Shown in pieces: positions 14,236 to 21,904 of a DNA stretch of 21,904 nucleotides (its first letter is position 1; every line of letters begins with the position of its first letter). The notes beneath the pieces are model-generated. The model saw only the letters and a program-made list of their open reading frames with translations. It was not told the origin of the DNA and did not search any database. This stretch comes from Betaproteobacteria bacterium (GTDB lineage Bacteria; Pseudomonadota; Gammaproteobacteria; Burkholderiales; Burkholderiaceae_C). The stretch is from assembly GCA_025354965.1 (NCBI GenBank), contig JANXLW010000297.1, positions 1 to 21,904 on the forward strand. The letters run 5' to 3'. Position numbers and translations under genes: made by a program.

Positions 14236-15750
14236 ATGACAGCTCATTCATATCGACAACGGATCACCGCGCCACTGCTTGCTTTGCTGCTGGCCGGATT
14301 TCTTGGTGGCAGTGTTGGTGGCTGCTCCGGCTCGGGTGGCGGGCTTTCTGTAAGACTGGAGCCACCGACCACACCGGGTCTGCTACCGCCACCGATGACC
14401 GCCAACCCGCCGCTACTGCCGGCGCTGTTTGACGATCTGGAAAAACGCACATTTGATTTTTTCTGGGAGACCGCCAACCCAGCCAACGGCCTGGTGCCGG
14501 ACCGCTGGCCAAACCCGCCTTTTTCCAGCATTGCGTCGGTCGGTTTTGCGCTGACGGCCTACCCGATCGGTGTTGAGCGCAGCTACATCACAAGGGCCCA
14601 GGCACGCGCACGCACACTGGCCACCGTGCGCTTTTTTCGCGATGCAGCGCAAGGCCCTGAGGCCATCGGCAACACCGGCTACAAGGGTTTTTTTTATCAC
14701 TTCCTGGATCTGAACACCGGCCAGCGCTTCGGCACCACCGAGCTCTCCACGGTGGACACTTCACTGTTGCTATCGGGGCTGTTGTTCGCCCAGTCGTACT
14801 TCGACGCAGCGGACGTCGAAGAGACCGAAATTCGCGCCGCGGTGGACACCATCGCCGGTCGCGTCGACTGGGCCTGGGCGCAACAGAATCACCCGCCCCG
14901 CGTCAGCATGGGCTGGCATCCCGAGAGTGGTTTCATTGACGCGGATTGGGCTGGCTACAACGAATCCATGCTGGTGGTGCTGATGGGTCTGGCCTCGCCC
15001 ACCCAACCATTGGACCCGGCGACCTGGACTGACCTGACCGCGACCTTCGATGCCAGCTGGGCGCGCACGCAGGGCTACGACTACCTGAGTTTTCAGGCCA
15101 TGTTTGTGCACCAGTACACGCACGTGTGGATCGACTTCAAAGGTATCCAGGATGCCTACATCAAGGCCAGGGGCATCGACTATTTCGAGAACAGTCGCCG
15201 TGCCACTTACGCGCAGCGCGCCTACGCCATCGCCAACCCGATGCGCTGGAACGGCTATGGCGATAACGTCTGGGGTATCACCGCCAGCGATGGTCCCGGC
15301 GACGTCAAGGCGGCAGACTTTGCCGGCCAGACGAGGCAGTTCAAGGACTATTTCTCGCGCGGTGTTGGTCCGCCCAACCCGTTTGACGACGGTACCATTG
15401 CGCCCACCGCAGCGGCGTCATCGCTGGCCTTTGCGCCCGAACTGGTGATCCCGGCAGTGCAGGAAATGAACCAAAAATACGGCGCCGTGATCTATTCCAG
15501 GTACGGTTTTCTGGACGCCTTCAACCCGAGCTTTGTCAGTACCAATGTCGTGTTGAGTAACGGTCGTGTGGTGAGCGGTTTCGGCTGGGTCGATACCGAC
15601 TATCTGGGCATTGACCAGGGCCCGATCATCGCCATGATCGAGAACTACCGCAGCGACTTTGTCTGGCGTACCATGCGCAAGAACGCGCATCTGAGGCGCG
15701 CCCTGACAAGTGCCGGATTTAGCGGTGGCTGGCTGGCAGCGAGTCCATGA
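14236..15750 (+). CDS. Lipoprotein glucoamylase-like hydrolase (PF10091 / GH144-like)
   Basis: This 504-residue secreted hydrolase has a lipoprotein-type leader ending in VGGC, with Cys30 as the lipidation site, then a proline-rich linker (about residues 38-60). The catalytic (alpha/alpha)6 domain begins LFDDLEKRTFDFFWETANP and contains GYNESMLVV and QYTHVWIDFKGIQD, characteristic of the glucoamylase-like family PF10091. This family includes GH144 endo-beta-1,2-glucanases and sophorose-releasing enzymes, so cutting of a beta-1,2-glucan is a reasonable but unproven guess. I did not assign catalytic residues. The ATG at 14236 is chosen because the lipoprotein leader starts there. No Shine-Dalgarno is visible, and the frame continues upstream to 14143. 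The stop overlaps the next gene start by four bases (ATGA). Confidence 0.82.
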   Translation: MTAHSYRQRITAPLLALLLAGFLGGSVGGCSGSGGGLSVRLEPPTTPGLLPPPMTANPPLLPALFDDLEKRTFDFFWETANPANGLVPDRWPNPPFSSIASVGFALTAYPIGVERSYITRAQARARTLATVRFFRDAAQGPEAIGNTGYKGFFYHFLDLNTGQRFGTTELSTVDTSLLLSGLLFAQSYFDAADVEETEIRAAVDTIAGRVDWAWAQQNHPPRVSMGWHPESGFIDADWAGYNESMLVVLMGLASPTQPLDPATWTDLTATFDASWARTQGYDYLSFQAMFVHQYTHVWIDFKGIQDAYIKARGIDYFENSRRATYAQRAYAIANPMRWNGYGDNVWGITASDGPGDVKAADFAGQTRQFKDYFSRGVGPPNPFDDGTIAPTAAASSLAFAPELVIPAVQEMNQKYGAVIYSRYGFLDAFNPSFVSTNVVLSNGRVVSGFGWVDTDYLGIDQGPIIAMIENYRSDFVWRTMRKNAHLRRALTSAGFSGGWLAASP

Positions 15751-17033
15751 ACACCCGCAATGACGGCATGACGGGATGGCTACCAGTTGTGGGTCTGGTG
15801 TTGTTGCTGACGCTTGCGGCGTGTGCACCGAAGCAGGAGACCGTCACCTTCTGGGCCATGGGGCGCGAGGGCGAAGTGGTGACCGAGTTGCTGCCCGAGT
15901 TCGAGCGCATCCATCCGGGCACCAAGGTCGTGGTGCAGCAATTGCCCTGGACCGCTGCGCATGAAAAACTGTTGACCGCGTTTGCCGGAGACGCCACGCC
16001 CGACGTGGCGCAACTGGGTAATACCTGGATTCCGGAGATGAGCGCGCTGGGCGCACTGGAGCCACTGGCGCCGCGCATTGCGGCCTCCAGCGTGATCGCC
16101 CAGACCGATTATTTCCCCGGCATCTGGGATACCAACGTCATCGACGGAACCGTGTTTGGCGTGCCCTGGTACGTGGACACGCGGCTGCTGTTTTACCGCA
16201 AGGATTTGCTGGCGCAGGCCGGCTTCAATGCGCCACCCAGGAACTGGGATGAATGGCGCCGCATGCTGATCGCCATCAAGACCCAGGTGGGCGCGCAGCG
16301 CTATGCCGTGCTGTTGCCGGTAAACGAGTTCGAGCCGCTGCTGGTGCTGGGGTTGCAGCAGGCGGCGCCACTGCTGCGCGAAGGTGGCCGCTGGGGCAAC
16401 TTCAGAAGCGTCGACTTTCGAAATGCGTTAGGCTTTTACCACGAGATGTTCGAGCAGGGCTGGGCGCCGGCCATGGCCAACAACCAGATTGCGAATTTGT
16501 ACACGGAGTTTGGTCGTGGCTATTTTTCTTTCTATATCTCGGGCCCTTGGAACATCGGCGAGTTCAAACGCCGCTTGCCGCCCGAGCAGCAGAACAGTTG
16601 GATAACCGCGCCCATGCCGGGGCCGCAGGGTCCGGGTGCCTCCACCGCCGGCGGCTCCAGTCTGGTGTTGTTCAAGGCGTCCAAGCACAAGCAGCAGGCT
16701 TGGGCCCTGGTCGAATATCTCTCCAGCCCCGCAGTTCAGGAACGCTTTCATGCGCTCACCGGCAACTTGCCGCCGCGTCGCTCCGTGTGGGCAACGCCGG
16801 CGCTGTCCGAGGACGTCTACGCCCAGGCGTTTCGGGCCCAACTGGAGTTAGCCAAACCGTCACCCAAGGTGCCCGAGTGGGAACGCATTGCCAATGAGAT
16901 GCAGCTGATCGCGGCCCAGGTGGTGCACGGCAAGCTCAGCGTCGATGAGGCGGTGCAGGAACTTGACGCCCGCGTCGACGGCATGCTGGAAAAACGCCGC
17001 TGGATGCTGTTGCACACAGTAGCCAAACCATGA
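15747..17033 (+). CDS. ABC sugar transporter substrate-binding lipoprotein (family 1)
   Basis: This 428-residue extracellular solute-binding protein is of the maltose/oligosaccharide family 1. The leader ends LTLAAC with Cys26 as the lipidation site, so it is predicted to be membrane-anchored rather than freely periplasmic, less usual in Gram-negatives. The mature part begins ETVTFWAMGREGEVVTELLP, has the typical GTKVVVQQLPW and GVPWYVDTRLLFYRKDL segments, and shows the ISGPWNIGEF and GGSSLVLFKASK signatures. It would deliver an oligosaccharide to the two permeases encoded directly downstream. Four-base ATGA overlaps link it to the hydrolase before it and the permease after it. The ligand is not predictable; linkage suggests the GH144-like enzyme product. 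Confidence 0.9.
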   Translation: MNTRNDGMTGWLPVVGLVLLLTLAACAPKQETVTFWAMGREGEVVTELLPEFERIHPGTKVVVQQLPWTAAHEKLLTAFAGDATPDVAQLGNTWIPEMSALGALEPLAPRIAASSVIAQTDYFPGIWDTNVIDGTVFGVPWYVDTRLLFYRKDLLAQAGFNAPPRNWDEWRRMLIAIKTQVGAQRYAVLLPVNEFEPLLVLGLQQAAPLLREGGRWGNFRSVDFRNALGFYHEMFEQGWAPAMANNQIANLYTEFGRGYFSFYISGPWNIGEFKRRLPPEQQNSWITAPMPGPQGPGASTAGGSSLVLFKASKHKQQAWALVEYLSSPAVQERFHALTGNLPPRRSVWATPALSEDVYAQAFRAQLELAKPSPKVPEWERIANEMQLIAAQVVHGKLSVDEAVQELDARVDGMLEKRRWMLLHTVAKP

Positions 17034-17920
17034 AAATGCGCCTGCCAATCCATTACGCCGCGTGGGGCTTCGTCGGTCCGGCGTTGCTGGCCATCGCGGC
17101 GTTCTTTGTGCTGCCGGTGGTGGCGGCACTGGCTTTGAGCGTGACCGACTTTGACCTGTACGCGCTGGCCGATTTGCGCAACCTGCGCTTTGTGGCGCTG
17201 GACAACTACGTCGCCTTGCTGCAAAAGCCGCTGTTCTGGCAGGCGCTCGGCAACACCGCGTATTTTGTGGTGGTGGGCGTGCCCCTGTCCATCGTGGCCT
17301 CGCTGACCAGTGCCTTGTTGCTGCACTCCAAACTGGCGCGACTCAAGCCGTTTTTCCGCACGGCGCTGTTTGCGCCGGTGGTCACCACCGTGGTGGCGGT
17401 GGCGGTGATCTGGCGCTATCTTTTTCACGTGCGCTACGGACTGTTGAACTACGGGCTGGGTGGGCTGGGCCTGGATCCCATCGACTGGTTGGGCGACCCG
17501 CACTGGTCCATGCCCACCATCATCCTGTTCGCCGTGTGGAAGAACTTCGGCTACAACATGATCATCTTTCTCGCGTCCCTGCAAAGCGTTCCGGAAGACC
17601 TGTACGAGGCGGCGCGCATTGACGGCGCCAGGGTGGTGCAGCAGTTCTGGCACATCACCTTGCCCATGCTCGGGCCGACTCTGCTGATGGTCAGCATCAT
17701 GACCATGGCGGGCTACTTCCAGATGTTTGCCGAGCCCTATGTGATGACGCAGGGTGGTCCGCTGCAAAGCACTTACAGCGTGCTGTACCTGATGTACGAC
17801 GAAGGCTTCAAGTGGTGGAACCTGGGCTTTGCCTCGTCGGTGGCCTTTGTGCTGTTTGCCATGATGCTGGTTCTGACGCATGGCCTGTTGTGGTTTGCCC
17901 GGCGCAAAGGGGCGATATGA
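17030..17920 (+). CDS. ABC sugar transporter permease, MalF-type
   Basis: This 296-residue inner-membrane permease has about six predicted transmembrane segments, the first being FVGPALLAIAAFFVLPVVAA. The cytoplasmic EAA loop (EDLYEAARIDGARVVQQFWH, then ITLPMLGP) contacts the ATPase. It pairs with the following permease in the usual MalF/MalG arrangement. The ATG at 17030 overlaps the binding-protein stop by four bases; the ATG two codons later is possible. Its stop overlaps the next start. No ATP-binding subunit is encoded in the window, so a shared MsmX/UgpC-type ATPase elsewhere is needed, as seen for many CUT1 transporters. Confidence 0.92.
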   Translation: MKMRLPIHYAAWGFVGPALLAIAAFFVLPVVAALALSVTDFDLYALADLRNLRFVALDNYVALLQKPLFWQALGNTAYFVVVGVPLSIVASLTSALLLHSKLARLKPFFRTALFAPVVTTVVAVAVIWRYLFHVRYGLLNYGLGGLGLDPIDWLGDPHWSMPTIILFAVWKNFGYNMIIFLASLQSVPEDLYEAARIDGARVVQQFWHITLPMLGPTLLMVSIMTMAGYFQMFAEPYVMTQGGPLQSTYSVLYLMYDEGFKWWNLGFASSVAFVLFAMMLVLTHGLLWFARRKGAI

Positions 17921-18735
17921 AGCAGCCAGTCGCCAGTGCAGTTGTCAACGGCTTGCTTATCGGCATTGCTGCCGTCAGCCTGGCGCCGCTGTTGTGGATG
18001 CTGTCGGTGTCTTTCATGTCGGCCGGCGAGGCCAGCACTTTTCCGCCACCGCTCTTGCCAGCGCATGCCACGCTGGCAAACTACCGCGAGTTGTTTGAGC
18101 GTGCTGGCATGGGGCTCTACTTTTTCAACAGCACGCTGCTGGCCAGTGCCGTCACCCTGATTTCATTGCTGTTCAACGTGATGGCCGGCTACGCGTTTGC
18201 CAAGCTGCCGTTCCCGGGGCGCGAGCCCATTTTCAAGGCCATGCTGGCGGCGTTGGTGATCCCGGGCCAAGTGGCCATGATGCCCTTGTTTTTGATGCTG
18301 AAAAACATGGGCCTGGTCAATACTTACGGTGGCATTTTGATCCCTGGGCTGGCCAGCATCTTTGGCATTTTTCTGGTGCGCCAGTACGCGCGCACCATCC
18401 CGGACGATTTGCTGGAGGCCGCCCGCGTGGACGGCGCCGGCGAAGCGCGCATTTTTTTCAGCATCGTGCTGCCCCTGCTCAAGCCCGTGCTGGTGACGCT
18501 GGCCATCTTTACCTTCCTGGGCAGCTGGAATGATTTCATGTGGCCGCTGATCGTGCTCACCGACAGCGACTTGCACACGCTGCCGGTGGCGCTGTCGGCG
18601 CTGTCGCGCGAGCACGTGCAGGACAACGAGTTGATGATGGCTGGCTCGGTCGTCACCGTGCTGCCGGTGCTGGCGCTGTTTTTGGTGATGCAGCGCTACT
18701 ACATCCAGGGCCTGTTGATGGGCAGTGTGAAGTGA
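17917..18735 (+). CDS. ABC sugar transporter permease, MalG-type
   Basis: This 272-residue inner-membrane permease has about six transmembrane segments and the EAA motif DDLLEAARVDGAGEARIFFS followed by IVLPLLKP. It ends YYIQGLLMGSVK, the usual C-terminus of MalG-type subunits. The ATG at 17917 follows AAAGGGG and overlaps the previous stop (ATGA). The open frame extends 35 codons further upstream into the first permease but has no signals there. Its TGA overlaps the GTG start of the next gene. Confidence 0.92.
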   Translation: MKQPVASAVVNGLLIGIAAVSLAPLLWMLSVSFMSAGEASTFPPPLLPAHATLANYRELFERAGMGLYFFNSTLLASAVTLISLLFNVMAGYAFAKLPFPGREPIFKAMLAALVIPGQVAMMPLFLMLKNMGLVNTYGGILIPGLASIFGIFLVRQYARTIPDDLLEAARVDGAGEARIFFSIVLPLLKPVLVTLAIFTFLGSWNDFMWPLIVLTDSDLHTLPVALSALSREHVQDNELMMAGSVVTVLPVLALFLVMQRYYIQGLLMGSVK

Positions 18736-21700
18736 GCGTGTGGCGTAGTCTGGCGTGTACCTTGCTGCTGCTGACAGGTTTTGTGCAGCCTGCGCTGGCG
18801 CAGCCAGATGCCACGCACGTGCTCGACAACTTCGAAGACATCACACCCTGGAGCGCCAGTGCTTCCGATCAGGTCAAAGCCACGTTGCGCCAAGTTGACG
18901 GCACCCAAGGCAAGGCGCTGTGTCTGGACTACGACTTCATGGGCGTCTCGGGCTATGCCTTCGCGCGGCGCGCCATGCCGCTGGAGTTTCCCCAGAACTA
19001 CCGTCTTGATTTGCAGGTGCGCGGCGATGCACCGGCCAACAACCTCGAACTCAAGTGGGTGGACGCCAGTGGTGACAACGTCTGGTGGGCCAGGCGCCGC
19101 GACTACACACCGCCCGCTGACTGGCAGCCATGGCGCGTCAAGAAGCGGCACATTGAATTTGCCTGGGGCCCCATTAAGGACACGCAATTGCACCAGACCG
19201 CGTCGATGGAACTGGTGGTGTCCAGTGGCACCGGAGGCGGACGCGGCTCGCTGTGTTTTGACGAGCTGCGCCTGACCACCTTGCCGGTTGTTACCGACGC
19301 ACCGCCGAGCCCGGTGCTTAGCGCCGAGCCGGTCGATCCACCCGAACCGTCATTTGCCGGGCAATGGCTGGTGGACCTTGGCCAGGTGCGCGAGTTTGGC
19401 GGTGTCGTGTTGCACTGGGCGCCCCAGGGCGATAGACGTACGCCGTCACGCTACGACGTGCAGTTCTCGGACGACCGCCAGCACTGGCGCACGGTGCGCT
19501 CGGTACAAGAAGCGCGTGGTCTGAACCACTACCTGCTGCTGCCCGAATCCGAAACCCGCTATCTGCGTTTGCTGCTGACCGATGCCCCGGCGGCAGCCCA
19601 CCCGCTGGCCGGTGTCGAAGTGCGCGACGTGGCGTTTGGCGCCAGCCCCAATGCGTTTTTTCAGGCCCTAGCGAAAGACTCAGCGCTGGGCCTGTACCCG
19701 CGCGGCTTTTCCGGCCAGCAACCGTACTGGACGCTGGTGGGGGTGGATGGCGGCAGCGACTCCGGTTTGATCGGCGAAGACGGCGCCATTGAAGTCGGCA
19801 AAAGTGGTTTTTCCATTGAGCCCTTCCTCATCACCGGGCCAGGCGCGGCAGGCCGCGTCAGTTGGGCGCAAGTCAAGGCCAGCCAAACTTTGCAAGACGG
19901 CTACCTGCCGATACCTAGCGTGCACTGGCGCCATCACGATCTTTCGCTGGACGTGACGGCGGTTGGCGCTGGCGACCCGCAGCAGGTGCAACTGCTGGGC
20001 CGCTACAAGCTGACCAACCATGGACGCAAGACTCAGGCGTTCAAACTGGTGCTCGCACTGCGCCCGTTCCAGGTCAACCCGCCCATGCAGTTTCTCAACA
20101 CGCCGGGTGGTGTGCACAGCATCCGAAGCATTGCGTGGGACGGCCAGGCGGTGTCGGTCAACGGTCAGCGCCGCGTCTGGCCGCTGGAGGCGCCAGACGC
20201 TTTTGTCGCTGCGCGTTTCGAGACCGGCCACATTCTGGACCAGGTGGACCAGGCCCGCTCCGACGCGGCGCAAAGCCTGGAAGACGCCTTTGGCTACGCC
20301 AGCGGCGCGCTGGTGTACGAGGTCAAACTGCCACCGCGCGCAAGCAAGACCTTCAACCTGCTCATGCCTCTGGGTGGCGCGGCGCAACTTCCCCCCAATG
20401 CAGGCAACAGTGCCCGCTGGGCACAGCAACAGCAGAATCAGGTGGCCGCCGCCTGGCGCAACAAGCTCAATCAAGTCACGCTGCAAGTGCCCAGTGCCGG
20501 GCAGCACATCGTGGCCACGCTGCGCTCATCACTGGCGCACATACTGATGTCGCGTGATGGTCCCGCGCTGCAACCCGGGACGCGGTCCTATGCACGTTCC
20601 TGGATTCGCGATGGCGCCATGATGGAAGAAGGCCTGCTGCGCCTGGGGCAGGACCGTGTGGCCAGTGACTTTGTGCAGTGGTTTGCGCCTTACCAGTTCG
20701 CCAGCGGCAAAGTGCCGTGCTGTGTGGACAAGCGCGGCGCCGATCCGGTGCCCGAGAACGACAGCCACGGCCAGTTGATCTTTGCCGTTGCCGAGCTGTA
20801 CCGTTACACGCATGACCGGGCGCAGTTGGAGCGCCTGTGGCCGCACGTGGAGCGCGCCGTGAATTTCCTGGAGGCGCTGCGTCAGAGCGAACGCCGGCCG
20901 CAAAACCGATCGGGCGAGACGCAAGCGTTCTGGGGCATGATGCCGGCGTCCATCAGCCACGAAGGCTATTCAGCCAAGCCCATGCATTCCTACTGGGATA
21001 ACTTCTGGGCGCTGCGCGGCTTCAAGGACGCAGCCACCATCGCCACCGTGTTAGGCCACACCGAGGCGGCCCAACGTATCGCGGTGCAGCGCGATGAATT
21101 CCAGCGCGAGCTGCACCAATCGCTGGCGCTTACTGCGAAGCAGCACGGCATTGACTACCTTGGCGGCGCGGCTGAATTAGGCGACTTTGACGCGACCTCC
21201 AGTACCGTGGCGCTGTCCCCGGCCGGTGAGCAGTCGCGTCTGGATCCGAAGCTCTTGCACGGCACGTTCGAGCGCTACTGGAGCGAGTTCGTGGCGCGAC
21301 GCGACGGCCAGCGCGACTGGGACGACTACACGCCGTATGAGCTGCGCACCGTGGGCTCGTTTGTGCGTCTGGGCTGGGGCGCACGTGCGCAGGATTTGTT
21401 GAGGTTTTTCTTTGCCGACCAGCGCCCGCAAGGTTGGAACCAGTGGGCCGAAGTGGTCGGGCGCGATGTGCGCCAGCCGCGGTTTGTTGGTGACATGCCG
21501 CACGCCTGGGTCTCCAGTGACTACATTCGATCGGCGCTGGACCTGTTCGCCTACGAGCGCGAACACGATCAGGCGCTGGTGCTGGCGGCAGGAATCCCGG
21601 TTGCGTGGTTGCGGGGGCGCGGTGTGGCCGTGGCGGGTTTGCGCACGTCCTACGGCCCACTGGGTTACCGACTGCGACTGGCGCGCGGCCAGTTGCATCT

Positions 21701-21863
21701 GGACCTGCAAAGCGGGTTCAGTTTGCCCCCCGGTGGACTGGTGCTGCAGTGGTCGGGCACAAGCCCGCCACCGCCGGCACGGGTCAATGGTGTAGTCACG
21801 CCGTGGCATAACATGACGCTGCGGGTGTTCAACATCAAAGGTTTCACGCTCTCAAAACAGTAG
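18732..21863 (+). CDS. Secreted multidomain putative glycosidase (CBM11-like + F5/8C-like + six-hairpin core)
   Basis: This 1043-residue exported protein ends the operon. The start is GTG at 18732, overlapping the permease stop (GTGA). A signal peptide, SVWRSLACTLLLLTGFVQ, ends PALA-Q at residue 23. Residues of about 30-190 resemble a CBM11-like beta-sandwich (VLDNFEDI ... GSLCFDELRL). Residues of about 205-305 resemble a discoidin/F5-8C domain (WLVDLGQVREFGGVVLHW). A beta-sandwich region follows, then from about residue 600 an (alpha/alpha)6-type core with SWIRDGAMMEEGLLRLG (Asp627), VPENDSHGQ (Glu675, Asp677), PYELRTVGSF (Glu870) and DMPHAWVSSDY. This looks like a six-hairpin glycosidase. 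I cannot place it in a numbered GH family. The acidic residues are candidates only. Export to the periplasm with the ABC and GH144-like genes implies work on the same glycan. Confidence 0.72.
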   Translation: MSVWRSLACTLLLLTGFVQPALAQPDATHVLDNFEDITPWSASASDQVKATLRQVDGTQGKALCLDYDFMGVSGYAFARRAMPLEFPQNYRLDLQVRGDAPANNLELKWVDASGDNVWWARRRDYTPPADWQPWRVKKRHIEFAWGPIKDTQLHQTASMELVVSSGTGGGRGSLCFDELRLTTLPVVTDAPPSPVLSAEPVDPPEPSFAGQWLVDLGQVREFGGVVLHWAPQGDRRTPSRYDVQFSDDRQHWRTVRSVQEARGLNHYLLLPESETRYLRLLLTDAPAAAHPLAGVEVRDVAFGASPNAFFQALAKDSALGLYPRGFSGQQPYWTLVGVDGGSDSGLIGEDGAIEVGKSGFSIEPFLITGPGAAGRVSWAQVKASQTLQDGYLPIPSVHWRHHDLSLDVTAVGAGDPQQVQLLGRYKLTNHGRKTQAFKLVLALRPFQVNPPMQFLNTPGGVHSIRSIAWDGQAVSVNGQRRVWPLEAPDAFVAARFETGHILDQVDQARSDAAQSLEDAFGYASGALVYEVKLPPRASKTFNLLMPLGGAAQLPPNAGNSARWAQQQQNQVAAAWRNKLNQVTLQVPSAGQHIVATLRSSLAHILMSRDGPALQPGTRSYARSWIRDGAMMEEGLLRLGQDRVASDFVQWFAPYQFASGKVPCCVDKRGADPVPENDSHGQLIFAVAELYRYTHDRAQLERLWPHVERAVNFLEALRQSERRPQNRSGETQAFWGMMPASISHEGYSAKPMHSYWDNFWALRGFKDAATIATVLGHTEAAQRIAVQRDEFQRELHQSLALTAKQHGIDYLGGAAELGDFDATSSTVALSPAGEQSRLDPKLLHGTFERYWSEFVARRDGQRDWDDYTPYELRTVGSFVRLGWGARAQDLLRFFFADQRPQGWNQWAEVVGRDVRQPRFVGDMPHAWVSSDYIRSALDLFAYEREHDQALVLAAGIPVAWLRGRGVAVAGLRTSYGPLGYRLRLARGQLHLDLQSGFSLPPGGLVLQWSGTSPPPPARVNGVVTPWHNMTLRVFNIKGFTLSKQ

Positions 21864-21904
21864 CATTTCGGGGAAGACCGCCAATTTTTTTGATTCGGCA
21901 CTTG

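Noticed and set aside
16817..17881. 354-codon minus-strand frame opposite the binding protein and permease
   Set aside because: His/Gln-rich antisense shadow crossing two coupled plus-strand genes. No family resemblance.
21864..21904. Run of seven T residues after the last gene as a terminator
   Set aside because: No convincing GC-rich stem precedes the T-run within the visible 41 bases, and the window ends too soon to judge.

Overview
The window looks like chromosome of a GC-rich betaproteobacterium, probably of the Comamonadaceae / Burkholderiales type (Rhodoferax- or Polaromonas-like). This rests on high GC, codon use, a type A PutA, and palindromic intergenic repeats. The genus is an inference. 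No rRNA, tRNA, CRISPR array, transposase or phage gene was seen.

Region 1 (1-5598, minus strand) is a lysine-fermentation operon read right to left: kamA (lysine 2,3-aminomutase), kdd (3,5-diaminohexanoate dehydrogenase), kamB (P-loop reactivase subunit), a short repeat-filled ORF, kamD and kamE (lysine 5,6-aminomutase alpha and beta; kamE runs off the left edge). KamA would make beta-lysine, KamDE would make 3,5-diaminohexanoate, and Kdd would oxidise it. The cleavage and thioester steps (kce, kal) are not in the window. The repeat-filled ORF lies where kamC is found in other kam clusters.

Region 2 (5599-9305, plus strand) holds an Lrp/AsnC-type regulator, divergent from kamA, followed by a minimal bifunctional PutA for proline to glutamate. 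The gaps on both sides of the regulator carry strong, different inverted repeats, so the regulator may control lysine breakdown, proline breakdown or both. PutA lacks the N-terminal DNA-binding domain and so needs an outside regulator. Its coding sequence also carries an in-frame REP-like palindrome.

Region 3 (9306-9801, minus strand) is a collapsed parDE toxin-antitoxin module. A promoter and the 5' part of parD are joined to parE lacking its first codons.

Region 4 (9951-21863, plus strand) is a carbohydrate-use locus in one direction: a LacI-type regulator with a near-ideal operator at its own promoter, a TonB-dependent receptor with an N-terminal carboxypeptidase-regulatory-like domain, a lipoprotein glucoamylase-like hydrolase (PF10091/GH144-like), a lipoprotein sugar-binding protein, two ABC permeases, and a 1043-residue secreted multidomain protein with a six-hairpin glycosidase-like core. 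From the GH144-like gene on, every junction is a 4-base stop/start overlap. A terminator-like structure lies between the receptor and the enzyme/transporter half. No ABC ATPase is present, so one is presumably shared. A beta-glucan, possibly a beta-1,2-glucan, is the best guess for the substrate, inferred only from the GH144-like family.
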